A DNA stretch of 20,856 nucleotides from Bacteroidales bacterium UBA3389 (GTDB lineage: Bacteria; Bacteroidota; Bacteroidia; Bacteroidales; P3). The stretch is taken from positions 1 to 20,856 of the forward strand of contig DEPP01000078.1 of NCBI GenBank assembly GCA_002358835.1, in the 5' to 3' direction. This document shows, piece after piece, positions 14,203-20,856 of this stretch (positions are counted from its first letter, which is position 1; every line of letters starts with the position of its first letter). The notes under the pieces are model-generated. The model ran no database searches. It was not told the DNA's origin and saw only the letters and a program-made list of their open reading frames with translations. A program made the translations under genes and the position numbers.

Positions 14203-14770
14203 TTTGGCTTATATATTGGAAATACTTTTCCTTTCAGTGGCTTTGTCCATGGATTCTTTCACTGTGTCCATTACATGTGGATTGCAGAAAACGCTGACAA
14301 AGAAAAGAACATTCGTACTTGCATTTAGCTTTGCGTTTTTTCAAGCATTGTTGCCATTATTGGGGGCTTTGCTTGGCGATGCTTTCAGTTCGATCATGTC
14401 AAAAGCAGATCATTGGATAGCATTTGCTTTATTGTTTATAATAGGACTTAAGATGATAATGGACGGACGAAACTTTAAATTGAAAGAAAAAATCTTCGAT
14501 GTTTCAAGTCTTAAAGTCATAATATTACTGTCATTAGCCACAAGCATAGATGCTTTTATTGTCGGAATCAGTTTTAGTATGATGTGGACTATAATGCAAC
14601 AAGTGATAGCTATATTGGCGATATTTGTCGCTACATTTTTATTTTCGTTTATGGGAGTAAAGATGGGAGAGAAAGTACACTTTATAAAACCAAGAATTGC
14701 TTTGTTTACAGGAGGTGCGATTTTGATTTTGATAGGAGTAAAAACACTTATTGAGCATCTGTATTTTTAG
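14195..14770 (+). CDS. mntP: MntP-type manganese efflux pump
   Basis: MntP exports Mn(II) across the inner membrane. The 191-residue protein has six hydrophobic segments and the two inverted-repeat signature sites of the family: LSMDSFTVS with Asp20 and TSIDAFIVG with Asp119, which correspond to the essential acidic residues of E. coli MntP. It overlaps rsmA by 8 bp, so its expression is tied to that gene. No yybP-ykoY manganese riboswitch can lie in front of it, because the upstream sequence is coding. The link to sodB in the same window may be coincidental. Confidence 0.92.
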   Translation: MISLAYILEILFLSVALSMDSFTVSITCGLQKTLTKKRTFVLAFSFAFFQALLPLLGALLGDAFSSIMSKADHWIAFALLFIIGLKMIMDGRNFKLKEKIFDVSSLKVIILLSLATSIDAFIVGISFSMMWTIMQQVIAILAIFVATFLFSFMGVKMGEKVHFIKPRIALFTGGAILILIGVKTLIEHLYF

Positions 14771-14806
14771 TCGTTCTATTTCATTACTTAATAAGCGAAA
14801 TTGATT

Positions 14807-15841
14807 ATGTTACATTTCGATACCGATTATATGAGAGGAGCTTGCGAAGAGATAATTCAAAAACTTGTAACAAGCAATCTTGAACAGACAGTAGGATATG
14901 GTTTAGATGAATACTGTAAAAGAGCTAAGGAATTGATACTTGAAGCTTGTGGATTGGAAAAAGGAGATGTGCATTTCTTAGTCGGAGGAACACAAACCAA
15001 TGCAACGGTGATTGATGGCTTGCTGTCAAAACATCAAGGTGTGCTTGCAGCAGATACAGGTCATATAAATGTTCACGAATCCGGTGCAATAGAGGCATCG
15101 GGACATAAAGTCCTTGCTTTGCCTTCGTATAATGGAAAAGTAAAAGCAGAGGATGTAGAAACCTATATCAAGGAATTTTATGCCGATGAGTCGTTCGAGC
15201 ATATGGTTTTCCCGGGTATGCTTTATATAAGCTTTCCTACTGAAATGGGATCGGTCTATAGCTTACAAGAATTAAAGCAACTTTATTCTGTATGCAAGAA
15301 TGCGGATATTCCTCTTTACATTGACGGAGCGAGAATGGGATATGGACTTATGGCAGAGGGGAATGATGTTACATTAAAAGACATTGCAGAAAATTCAGAT
15401 GTATTTTACATAGGAGGAACAAAGGTCGGAGCACTTTTTGGCGAAGCAGTGGTTGTGCGAAACACAAAATACTTACGTCATTTCTTCCCTTTGATAAAAC
15501 AACATGGAGCCTTGCTTGCAAAAGGTCGCCTATTAGGAATGCAATTCGAAACTTTATTTACCGATAATTTGTATTTCAGATTGTCAAAGAATGCAATCGA
15601 CAGAGCAATGGAAATAAAGCGAGCATTGATTTCAAAAGGCTATGAACCATATTCTGATTCTACCACAAATCAACAGTTTTTTAATATACCGAATGAAAAA
15701 ATCGATGCACTGAAACAAAATGTCAGTTTTGAGATTTGGGGAGCCAGAGGAGAGAAACAGTCATTGGTCAGATTCGTTACAGATTGGTCAACAACAAAAG
15801 AAGATGTTGATAAATTGATTTCCTATTTGGATTTATTATAA
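14807..15841 (+). CDS. ltaE: low-specificity threonine aldolase
   Basis: This fold-type I PLP enzyme cleaves threonine or allo-threonine to glycine and acetaldehyde. I chose the ATG at 14807 (344 aa); the TTG two codons upstream is unlikely. Markers are LVGGTQTNATV (phosphate-binding loop), DTGHINVHESGAIEASGHKV, PLYIDGARMGYGL with Asp173 that contacts the PLP ring nitrogen, and FYIGGTKVGAL with Lys206 as the Schiff-base lysine. This set is typical of the beta-eliminating lyase/threonine aldolase family. It lies 36 bp after mntP and 57 bp before the MurL-MurD gene, on the same strand. The exact stereospecificity cannot be read from sequence. Confidence 0.9.
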   Translation: MLHFDTDYMRGACEEIIQKLVTSNLEQTVGYGLDEYCKRAKELILEACGLEKGDVHFLVGGTQTNATVIDGLLSKHQGVLAADTGHINVHESGAIEASGHKVLALPSYNGKVKAEDVETYIKEFYADESFEHMVFPGMLYISFPTEMGSVYSLQELKQLYSVCKNADIPLYIDGARMGYGLMAEGNDVTLKDIAENSDVFYIGGTKVGALFGEAVVVRNTKYLRHFFPLIKQHGALLAKGRLLGMQFETLFTDNLYFRLSKNAIDRAMEIKRALISKGYEPYSDSTTNQQFFNIPNEKIDALKQNVSFEIWGARGEKQSLVRFVTDWSTTKEDVDKLISYLDLL

Positions 15842-15895
15842 CAAAGTTTCAGCAGAATAAAACAAAGAGTTATTTTTTCGGATTCAAAGATTAGA
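15838..15895. repeat. 21-bp phased degenerate repeats, array C
   Basis: Three copies of the core start at about 15838, 15859 and 15881 (for example aaaacaaagagttat and gattcaaagattaga). They share the AAG position with arrays A and B, at spacings of 21 and 22 bp. The array occupies the whole short spacer between the threonine aldolase and the MurL-MurD gene. With only three copies it is the weakest of the set. Confidence 0.45.
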
Positions 15896-15898
15896 AAT

Positions 15899-18580
15899 AT
15901 GATAGCGGATAACAGCGAAAAGTATAAGCAATTGAGAGAAGCGTATCCTTGTTTTGAATACAAGGGATTTGAATACGGCATTGTGGATGGCGATTTCGAG
16001 ATGGTGTTTCACTTTTTTTGTGGAGAGCATTCTTTTAATCCGAAACATATATTCAAATCTAAGGATTTCTATTCTTTCACAGATTTGAATAAAGAGCAGT
16101 TAGACTTGCTTGTGTTCAATGTCGGAATGATTGAACTAGTAAGTTATTGGAAGGCTTTTTGCTCTAAGAAAATCAGAATCTGTAATTACTCTTTGGATTC
16201 ACAGCAACAAGATTTTTGGAGGAAGATATATTTCCATGGATTGGGAGAATTTTTCTTTGTAAACGGAATTCAAACAGACATAAACAGTTTTGTAGAATTT
16301 GAATTTGAGAAAACAGAGATACTAAAACCTTGTCGTTTCGATTTGGAAGACCGATACATCGTGCCTATTGGCGGAGGTAAGGATTCTGTTGTGAGCCTTG
16401 ATTTGCTTTATGGTGCAGGAAGAGATGTCAGAACGTTTATAATAAATCCACGAGGAGCAACTCTGGATTGTTGTAGCAATGCAAACATAAGCAGAGATGA
16501 AATATTAGAAGACCGAAGAACCATTGACGCACATTTATTGCAACTAAACGCTGAAGGATTCTTGAATGGACATACTCCTTTTTCAGCAATGCTTGCTTTC
16601 ACAAGCCTTTTAGTTGCGGCCTTTTCAAAACGCAAACACATAGCTCTTTCAAACGAAAGTTCAGCCAATGAATCTACCGTAAAGGGAGAAAAAATCAATC
16701 ATCAGTATTCAAAAAGTCTTGAGTTTGAAAACGATTTCCGCTCTTACGTTTCAAAATATATTTCACCGGATTTTAATTATTTCAGTTTTCTTCGCCCATT
16801 AACCGAATTGCATATAGCGAAATTGTTTTCTCAATTAAAGTATCAGTATGTTTTTAAGAGCTGTAATGCAGGCTCAAAACAAGATATATGGTGTGGAAAC
16901 TGCCCTAAGTGTCTCTTTGCTTTCATTATATTGTCTCCATTCTTAGAAAAAGAGGTATTGAAACAAGTCTTTGGTAAAAATTTATTTGAGGACGAAAACT
17001 TAAAGACTTATTTGTTGCAATTGTGTGGCGTAGGCGAGCAAAAACCTTTTGAATGCGTGGGAACGATAGAAGAAGTCAATATAGCGATTGCAATGAGGAT
17101 CAGGCGCAATCCTGCTTCTGAGAAAGAGGTACTTCTTCATGAGTGGTTGAATCAGCCTTTTGCAAAGCAATATCTTGCTCAAACCGATACGGATTTTTGT
17201 TTTACTCCACAGAAAGACCATAATCTTTTGCCAAGAGACTATGAAATTTTCTCAAAAGCTTATTCCGTTATAAAGAAAGCAGAATTGCGAAGAATGCTTT
17301 CATCGGAAAAAATTGCCATTTTGGGATTCGGACGAGAGGGAAAGTCGAGTTTGAATCTCCTAAAAGACATAATGCCAAAACAAAACTTGATTGTGGCTGA
17401 CGGAAACAAAGAAATAATTTCTCAAAATCAAGATTCAGAAAATTCTTTTCAAGATATAGAATTTCGGTTTTTGGAAGCAGGGAATTTTGACGAAGTAACA
17501 TTGTTTCTGAAAACTCCCGGAATTCCTTGTAGTGCCATTGGGTTTGTACCAAAAGAGAAATTGACCTCTCAAAGTGATCTCTTCTTGAGGTTATTTGCCA
17601 ATCAAGTGGTTGCAATCAGTGGAACAAAAGGCAAAAGCACCACAAGCAGTTTGTTATACAAGATAATAAAAGACCAAAACTCTAATGTGGTATTTGCAGG
17701 TAATATAGGCTTACCTTTATTTGAGGTTTTGGACGAGATAAACGAAGAAACGATAATCGTTGTCGAGATGTCGGCTCATCAATTGCAGTTTATAGAAAAA
17801 TCACCTCATATATCAGTTTTGCTGAATCTTTATGAGGAACATTTGGATCATTTTGAGGATTGTTCGGAATATTGGAATGCAAAATTCAATCTTGCTTTGC
17901 ATCAATCCAAAGGGGATTTCTTTGTTTACAATTCGGAGGATGAACGTATCGAAAGCCTGTTGCGGGAAAATGAATTTAAGTCTGAATGCATCGCTTTTTG
18001 CAAAGAAGAATACGATTATGACGAACCGATGTATCTGAAAGGCGAACACAATAAATTAAACGCCTTGGCAGCATTGAAAGTTGCAGAAATATTGGGCTTA
18101 AACAAAGAAAAAGCAATCTCAAGTCTTATTGAATTTGAACCATTGCAACATAGACTTCAATTGGTTTCAACAATAAATGGCGTAACCTACTATAATGATA
18201 GCATAAGTACAATACCAGAGGCAACCATTGCAGCTTTGGATGCTCTGAAAGAGGTACAGACTTTAATACTTGGAGGAAAGGATAGAGGAATAGACTATTC
18301 TGTTTTGATAAAAGGCCTAAGTAAATATTCAGTTGAAAATATCGCTTTTGTGGGACAGGCAGGTAAGAGAATGAATCAAATGTTGAAAGATGCCGGATTC
18401 AAATATAACTGTCTTGAAAGCAATAACTACGAAGAGATTGTCAAATGGTGTGCCGAGAAAACGCAGAAAGGAAAGATTTGTTTGCTCTCTCCGGCAGCCA
18501 GCAGTTATGATATGTTCCGCAATTTTGAGCATAGAGGAGAGGTGTTCTCCGCTTTGGTCAAAGAATTGCGGAACATATAA
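15899..18580 (+). CDS. murL-murD: MurL-MurD fusion: muramyl-dipeptide epimerase and glutamate ligase
   Basis: This is an 893-residue cytoplasmic two-domain protein for peptidoglycan precursor synthesis. Residues 1 to about 445 look like MurL, the enzyme known from Xanthomonas oryzae that epimerises the terminal L-Glu of UDP-MurNAc-L-Ala-L-Glu to D-Glu. Its landmarks are the PP-loop-like PIGGGKDSVVSLDLL (156-170), SNESSANEST (251-260) and the cysteine motif CGNCPKC (332-338). Residues from about 468 are a complete Mur ligase of MurD type: ILGFGREGKSS (474-484), ATP loop GTKGKST (575-581), EMSAHQLQF (623-631), NLYEEHLDHF (643-652), GEHNKLNALAA (715-725) and LSPAASSYDMFRNFEHRG (863-880). The usual NDSKATN motif reads NDSISTI (766-772), a difference that fits a ligase accepting L-Glu (MurD2 type). 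Domain identities are firm for MurD and good for MurL; the coupled reaction is inference. It is the last gene of the rsmA run and converges with pyrF. Confidence 0.88.
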   Translation: MIADNSEKYKQLREAYPCFEYKGFEYGIVDGDFEMVFHFFCGEHSFNPKHIFKSKDFYSFTDLNKEQLDLLVFNVGMIELVSYWKAFCSKKIRICNYSLDSQQQDFWRKIYFHGLGEFFFVNGIQTDINSFVEFEFEKTEILKPCRFDLEDRYIVPIGGGKDSVVSLDLLYGAGRDVRTFIINPRGATLDCCSNANISRDEILEDRRTIDAHLLQLNAEGFLNGHTPFSAMLAFTSLLVAAFSKRKHIALSNESSANESTVKGEKINHQYSKSLEFENDFRSYVSKYISPDFNYFSFLRPLTELHIAKLFSQLKYQYVFKSCNAGSKQDIWCGNCPKCLFAFIILSPFLEKEVLKQVFGKNLFEDENLKTYLLQLCGVGEQKPFECVGTIEEVNIAIAMRIRRNPASEKEVLLHEWLNQPFAKQYLAQTDTDFCFTPQKDHNLLPRDYEIFSKAYSVIKKAELRRMLSSEKIAILGFGREGKSSLNLLKDIMPKQNLIVADGNKEIISQNQDSENSFQDIEFRFLEAGNFDEVTLFLKTPGIPCSAIGFVPKEKLTSQSDLFLRLFANQVVAISGTKGKSTTSSLLYKIIKDQNSNVVFAGNIGLPLFEVLDEINEETIIVVEMSAHQLQFIEKSPHISVLLNLYEEHLDHFEDCSEYWNAKFNLALHQSKGDFFVYNSEDERIESLLRENEFKSECIAFCKEEYDYDEPMYLKGEHNKLNALAALKVAEILGLNKEKAISSLIEFEPLQHRLQLVSTINGVTYYNDSISTIPEATIAALDALKEVQTLILGGKDRGIDYSVLIKGLSKYSVENIAFVGQAGKRMNQMLKDAGFKYNCLESNNYEEIVKWCAEKTQKGKICLLSPAASSYDMFRNFEHRGEVFSALVKELRNI

Positions 18581-18584
18581 AACC

Positions 18585-19409
18585 TTATTTCAAGTAAGAA
18601 GCCATTTCTTCTTGCAATTCTTTCGCTTTTTCAGCGGCTACTTTTGCAAAATCTTGAGTTTTGTCTGCGAAGATGATGCCTCGAGATGAGTTTACAAGCA
18701 ATCCGCAGTCTTTTGTCAAGCCATATTTGCATACTTCCGCAAGTGAGCCACCTTGAGCACCGACTCCGGGAACTAAAAGGAAATGTTCGGGAGCTAATTC
18801 TCTGATTCGTTCAAACATTGTAGCTTGTGTAGCTCCGCAAACAAACATTAGATTGTCCGGAGTGCCCCATTGTTGAGCTTTTGTCAAGACGCTCTCAAAC
18901 AATCTGTTGTTTTCTTTATCTGTTGTAAACTGAAAATCGTTTGCACCTTTGTTTGAGGTCAATGCAAGTAAGATTACCCATTTTCCTTCGTAAACAGTAA
19001 AAGGTTGGACTGAGTCTTCGCCCATATAAGGAGCGATAGTCATAGAGTCAAATCCGAAATCGCTTTCCGGAGACAAAAATGCTTTCGCATATTGTTGAGA
19101 TGTATTTCCAATATCTCCTCGTTTCGCATCTGCTATTGTAAAGCATTCGTTAGAGAATTGTTGAAGATAATCCATTGTTTTCTTCAAACTGATTAAGCCT
19201 TTTATGCCTTGTGATTCGTAGAAAGCCAAGTTTGGTTTGTAAGCCACTGTATAAGGAAGTGTGGCATCAATAATGGCTTTGTTGAATTCAAAAATCGGAT
19301 CCTCTTTATCCAATACGCATTCTGGCAACTTTGTAATGTCGCTATCCAATCCTACGCAAAGAAAACTCTTCTTGCGATATATCAATTCCGTAAGCTCTTT
19401 TCTATTCAT
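18585..19409 (-). CDS. pyrF: orotidine 5'-phosphate decarboxylase
   Basis: PyrF decarboxylates OMP to UMP, the last step of de novo pyrimidine synthesis. The 274-residue length is that of the longer PyrF group rather than the ~230-residue E. coli type. Active-site elements are visible: LDSD (21-24), AYKPN (56-60) and the core DAKRGDIGNTS (94-104) with catalytic Lys96 and Asp residues on either side, then VPGVGAQGG near the phosphate-binding loop. Its stop lies 4 bp from the stop of the MurL-MurD gene, so the convergent genes have no room for a separate terminator. A consensus promoter sits directly upstream at 19436-19466. Confidence 0.95.
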   Translation of the reverse strand: MNRKELTELIYRKKSFLCVGLDSDITKLPECVLDKEDPIFEFNKAIIDATLPYTVAYKPNLAFYESQGIKGLISLKKTMDYLQQFSNECFTIADAKRGDIGNTSQQYAKAFLSPESDFGFDSMTIAPYMGEDSVQPFTVYEGKWVILLALTSNKGANDFQFTTDKENNRLFESVLTKAQQWGTPDNLMFVCGATQATMFERIRELAPEHFLLVPGVGAQGGSLAEVCKYGLTKDCGLLVNSSRGIIFADKTQDFAKVAAEKAKELQEEMASYLK

Positions 19410-19435
19410 GGTGTCTTTGATTTAATAATGAATTG

Positions 19436-19466
19436 CAAAGATAACAAAATATTAAACTTCTGCAAA
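19436..19466 (-). promoter_or_regulatory. pyrF promoter
   Basis: On the minus strand TATCTTTG (complement of 19436-19443) and TTTG (complement of 19463-19466) are 19 nt apart, a full match to the Bacteroides pattern. Transcription would start near 19429, about 20 nt before the pyrF ATG. This site also argues that the divergent gene starts at 19491, not 19428. Confidence 0.75.
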
Positions 19467-19490
19467 CGTTATATCAAAAAAGCAGATGAT

Positions 19491-19922
19491 ATGATGACAA
19501 TTGATATTGAAAATAAAGTCTCTCAAGCTATGGACTTGCATTCCAAAGGCTATAATTGTGCACAGAGTGTTGTTATGGTATTTGCAGAAGAACTTAAATT
19601 GGATAAAGGACTTGCCGAAACGATTGCCGCACCTTTTGGCGGAGGTGTTGCAAAGATGAAAGAGGTTTGTGGTTGTGTTTCTGCAATGGCTTTGTTGAGC
19701 GGTTTTGTTGAAGATAACATTGGTTCGGATGGAAAAGTTGATGTGATGAAGACTTATGATTGGACAAAATGTCTTGCAGATAAGTTTCGCAATCAATGTG
19801 GGGAGATTGTGTGTAAAAGATTGAAAGGTTTGGAATCCGGAAGCAGTAAGCCGCCGCAAGCTTGTAGGGAATTGATTGCGACGGCTGTCAGACTGATTGG
19901 AGAATCAATAGTTCGCAATTAG
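19491..19922 (+). CDS. C_GCAxxG_C_C family protein
   Basis: I chose the ATG at 19491 (143 aa); the frame is open from 19428, but that stretch carries the pyrF promoter and a lysine-rich N-terminus unlike the family. The protein has the family's opening ALDLHSKGYNCAQSV-like segment (read here as AMDLHSKGYNCAQSV, Cys23), then AAPFGGGVAKMKEVCGCVSAM with Cys60 and Cys62, and further Cys at 94, 103, 108 and 125. Conserved cysteines suggest a metal- or cluster-binding or redox protein, but the family's function is not established. The GCAxxG element here reads GCVSAM, a slight departure. The transcript ends at the hairpin at 19958-19997. Confidence 0.85.
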   Translation: MMTIDIENKVSQAMDLHSKGYNCAQSVVMVFAEELKLDKGLAETIAAPFGGGVAKMKEVCGCVSAMALLSGFVEDNIGSDGKVDVMKTYDWTKCLADKFRNQCGEIVCKRLKGLESGSSKPPQACRELIATAVRLIGESIVRN

Positions 19923-19957
19923 TTGTTTTGTAGATTGTAAGTTGATTTATGTATATT

Positions 19958-19997
19958 GTATCGGGAAGAGAAATCAGTATCTTGCCGATACTTTTTT
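19958..19997 (+). terminator. terminator overlapping the sodB 3' end
   Basis: Arms at 19958-19969 and 19980-19991 pair over 12 bp with one mismatch and a 10-nt loop, followed by six T. It serves the plus-strand gene ending at 19922. The right arm lies inside the last codons of sodB on the other strand. Confidence 0.8.
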
Positions 19998-20552
19998 CCA
20001 ATCAACCAATTTCCAAAATTCCTCCAAATATTCAGCTCGTTTATTCTGCTTGTCAAGATAGTAAGCGTGTTCCCAAACATCGCAAACAAGCAATGGGTGC
20101 TTTTCTTCGCAAATCGGATTGCCTGCATTCGAGGTTTTGACTATTTCTAATTTGCCTTCTTTGTCTTTTACCAGCCATACCCAACCACTACCGAATAATT
20201 CCATAGCCGCAAGGTTGAATTGCTTCTTGAATTCTTCAATTCCGCCGTATTTCTTTTCTAAGGCAATGTGCAGACTGCCAATAGGCATTTTCTCGTTTGA
20301 AGGACTCAGACAATTCCAATAGAAATCGTGATTCCAAATTTGTGCGGCGTTGTTAAAGATACTGCCGTCCGAATTCTTGATAATGTTTTCAAGACACATG
20401 TTTTCAAATTTTGTTCCTTGTATCAGACGATTCAAATTATCGACATAAGCACGGTGATGTTTTCCGTAATGAAACTCCATTGTCAAACGTCCGATGTGTG
20501 GTTCCAATGCTTCCATGGAGTATGGCAATTGCATTAATTCTAATTTTTTCAT
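19974..20552 (-). CDS. sodB: iron/manganese superoxide dismutase
   Basis: This enzyme dismutates superoxide to oxygen and peroxide in the cytoplasm. I chose the ATG at 20552 (192 aa), giving the normal start MKKLELMQLPYSMEALEPHI; the extension to 20597 is not family-like. The four metal ligands are present: His28 (EFHYGKHH), His75 (WNHDFYW), Asp158 and His162 (DVWEHAYYLDKQNKRAEY). Gln71 in FNNAAQIWNH is placed as in Fe-type enzymes, where the second-sphere Gln comes from the N-terminal domain; Mn-type enzymes have a GGG/GGH pattern there. Bacteroidales relatives include cambialistic enzymes that work with either metal, so use of Mn is possible. It stands alone, divergent from the ferredoxin gene. 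Confidence 0.95.
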   Translation of the reverse strand: MKKLELMQLPYSMEALEPHIGRLTMEFHYGKHHRAYVDNLNRLIQGTKFENMCLENIIKNSDGSIFNNAAQIWNHDFYWNCLSPSNEKMPIGSLHIALEKKYGGIEEFKKQFNLAAMELFGSGWVWLVKDKEGKLEIVKTSNAGNPICEEKHPLLVCDVWEHAYYLDKQNKRAEYLEEFWKLVDWKKVSARY

Positions 20553-20652
20553 GATATATAATTTTTGTTGTTTTTTTTGATATACAACAACCAACAAAGC
20601 AATTAGTTCTTTGTTTTTGAAAAAGGATAAAATAAGATTTAATGCAAATTTC

Positions 20653-20683
20653 TTTGCTATATCAAAATAAATTCATAATTTTG
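20653..20683 (+). promoter_or_regulatory. promoter of the ferredoxin/oxidoreductase genes
   Basis: TTTG at 20653-20656 and TAATTTTG at 20676-20683 are 19 nt apart, a full match to the Bacteroides -33/-7 pattern. Transcription would start near 20690, about 39 nt before the ATG. Confidence 0.75.
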
Positions 20684-20728
20684 GAGTTCGAAATAAAGAA
20701 GTAAATTATTCATTAAAAACAAACAGCA

Positions 20729-20856
20729 ATGGCAATAAAAGGAGCAATTGTAATTGATGTTGAGCGTTGCAAGGGATGTGGAGTATGTGTTTCCGTATGT
20801 CCTAAACAGGTTATCGCTCTATCAAAAAATGTGAATGTAAAAGGTTATAATTATGC
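20729..20856 (+). CDS. korD: 4Fe-4S ferredoxin subunit, 2-oxoacid:ferredoxin oxidoreductase (partial)
   Basis: Only the first 42 codons are in the window. The sequence MAIKGAIVIDVERCKGC holds a complete CxxCxxCxxxCP cluster motif (Cys14, 17, 20, 24), followed by KQVIALSKNVNVKGYNY. This start is typical of the small ferredoxin (delta) subunit that begins the KorDABC/Vor operon in Bacteroidales, which links oxidation of 2-oxoglutarate or branched-chain 2-oxoacids to ferredoxin reduction. The assignment to Kor rather than another 2-oxoacid enzyme needs the next genes, which lie outside. Confidence 0.75.
   Translation, partial: MAIKGAIVIDVERCKGCGVCVSVCPKQVIALSKNVNVKGYNY

Noticed and set aside
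14195..14770. Manganese riboswitch before mntP
   Set aside because: The gene starts inside rsmA, so no free leader exists.
19428..19490. Longer N-terminus of the C_GCAxxG protein
   Set aside because: It coincides with the pyrF promoter on the other strand and does not resemble the family start.

Overview
The window looks like a chromosome segment of a low-G+C member of the Bacteroidota, most likely order Bacteroidales. Four things support this. Four promoters match the Bacteroides-type pattern, with a -7 box TAnnTTTG and a -33 box exactly 19 nt upstream. Start codons lack Shine-Dalgarno sequences. There is an S46 dipeptidyl-peptidase. The order rplM-rpsI-rpsB-tsf and the mreC-mreD pair are also typical. 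The first ~842 bases do not fit: they are near 59% G+C by sample counts, against about a third to 40% elsewhere, and carry the 5' end of a secreted GH43 glycosidase on the minus strand. They join the middle of the S46 peptidase gene abruptly, exactly at the GH43 start codon, so the left end is probably an assembly chimera or, less likely, a recent rearrangement.

Layout: (1) 1-842, foreign-looking GH43 fragment. (2) 843-6101, 5'-truncated DPP11-like peptidase, pheT, a small repeat protein of unknown function and a polytopic membrane protein, all on the plus strand and closed by a strong terminator at 6116-6156. (3) 6160-6857, a gene-poor spacer with a decayed minus-strand gene, a 22-bp palindromic tandem array and a 21-bp phased repeat array. 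(4) 6858-8199, mreD and mreC on the minus strand, facing away from two tandem paralogous lipoproteins (8297-9372) across interleaved divergent promoters. (5) radC on the minus strand. (6) The translation cluster rplM-rpsI-rpsB-tsf with a ~150-nt leader and a terminator. (7) A second spacer with a 21-bp repeat array, then rsmA, mntP, a threonine aldolase and a large MurL-MurD fusion. (8) pyrF, a C_GCAxxG_C_C family protein, sodB and the start of a ferredoxin subunit of a 2-oxoacid oxidoreductase.

The most notable gene is the 893-residue fusion at 15899-18580. Its N-terminal half looks like MurL, the epimerase that converts the terminal L-Glu of UDP-MurNAc-L-Ala-L-Glu to D-Glu. Its C-terminal half is a MurD ligase in which the canonical NDSKATN motif reads NDSISTI. 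This suggests a single polypeptide that adds L-Glu and then inverts it, bypassing glutamate racemase. The second notable signal is a family of short AT-rich repeats with a 21-bp period that occupies three separate spacers.
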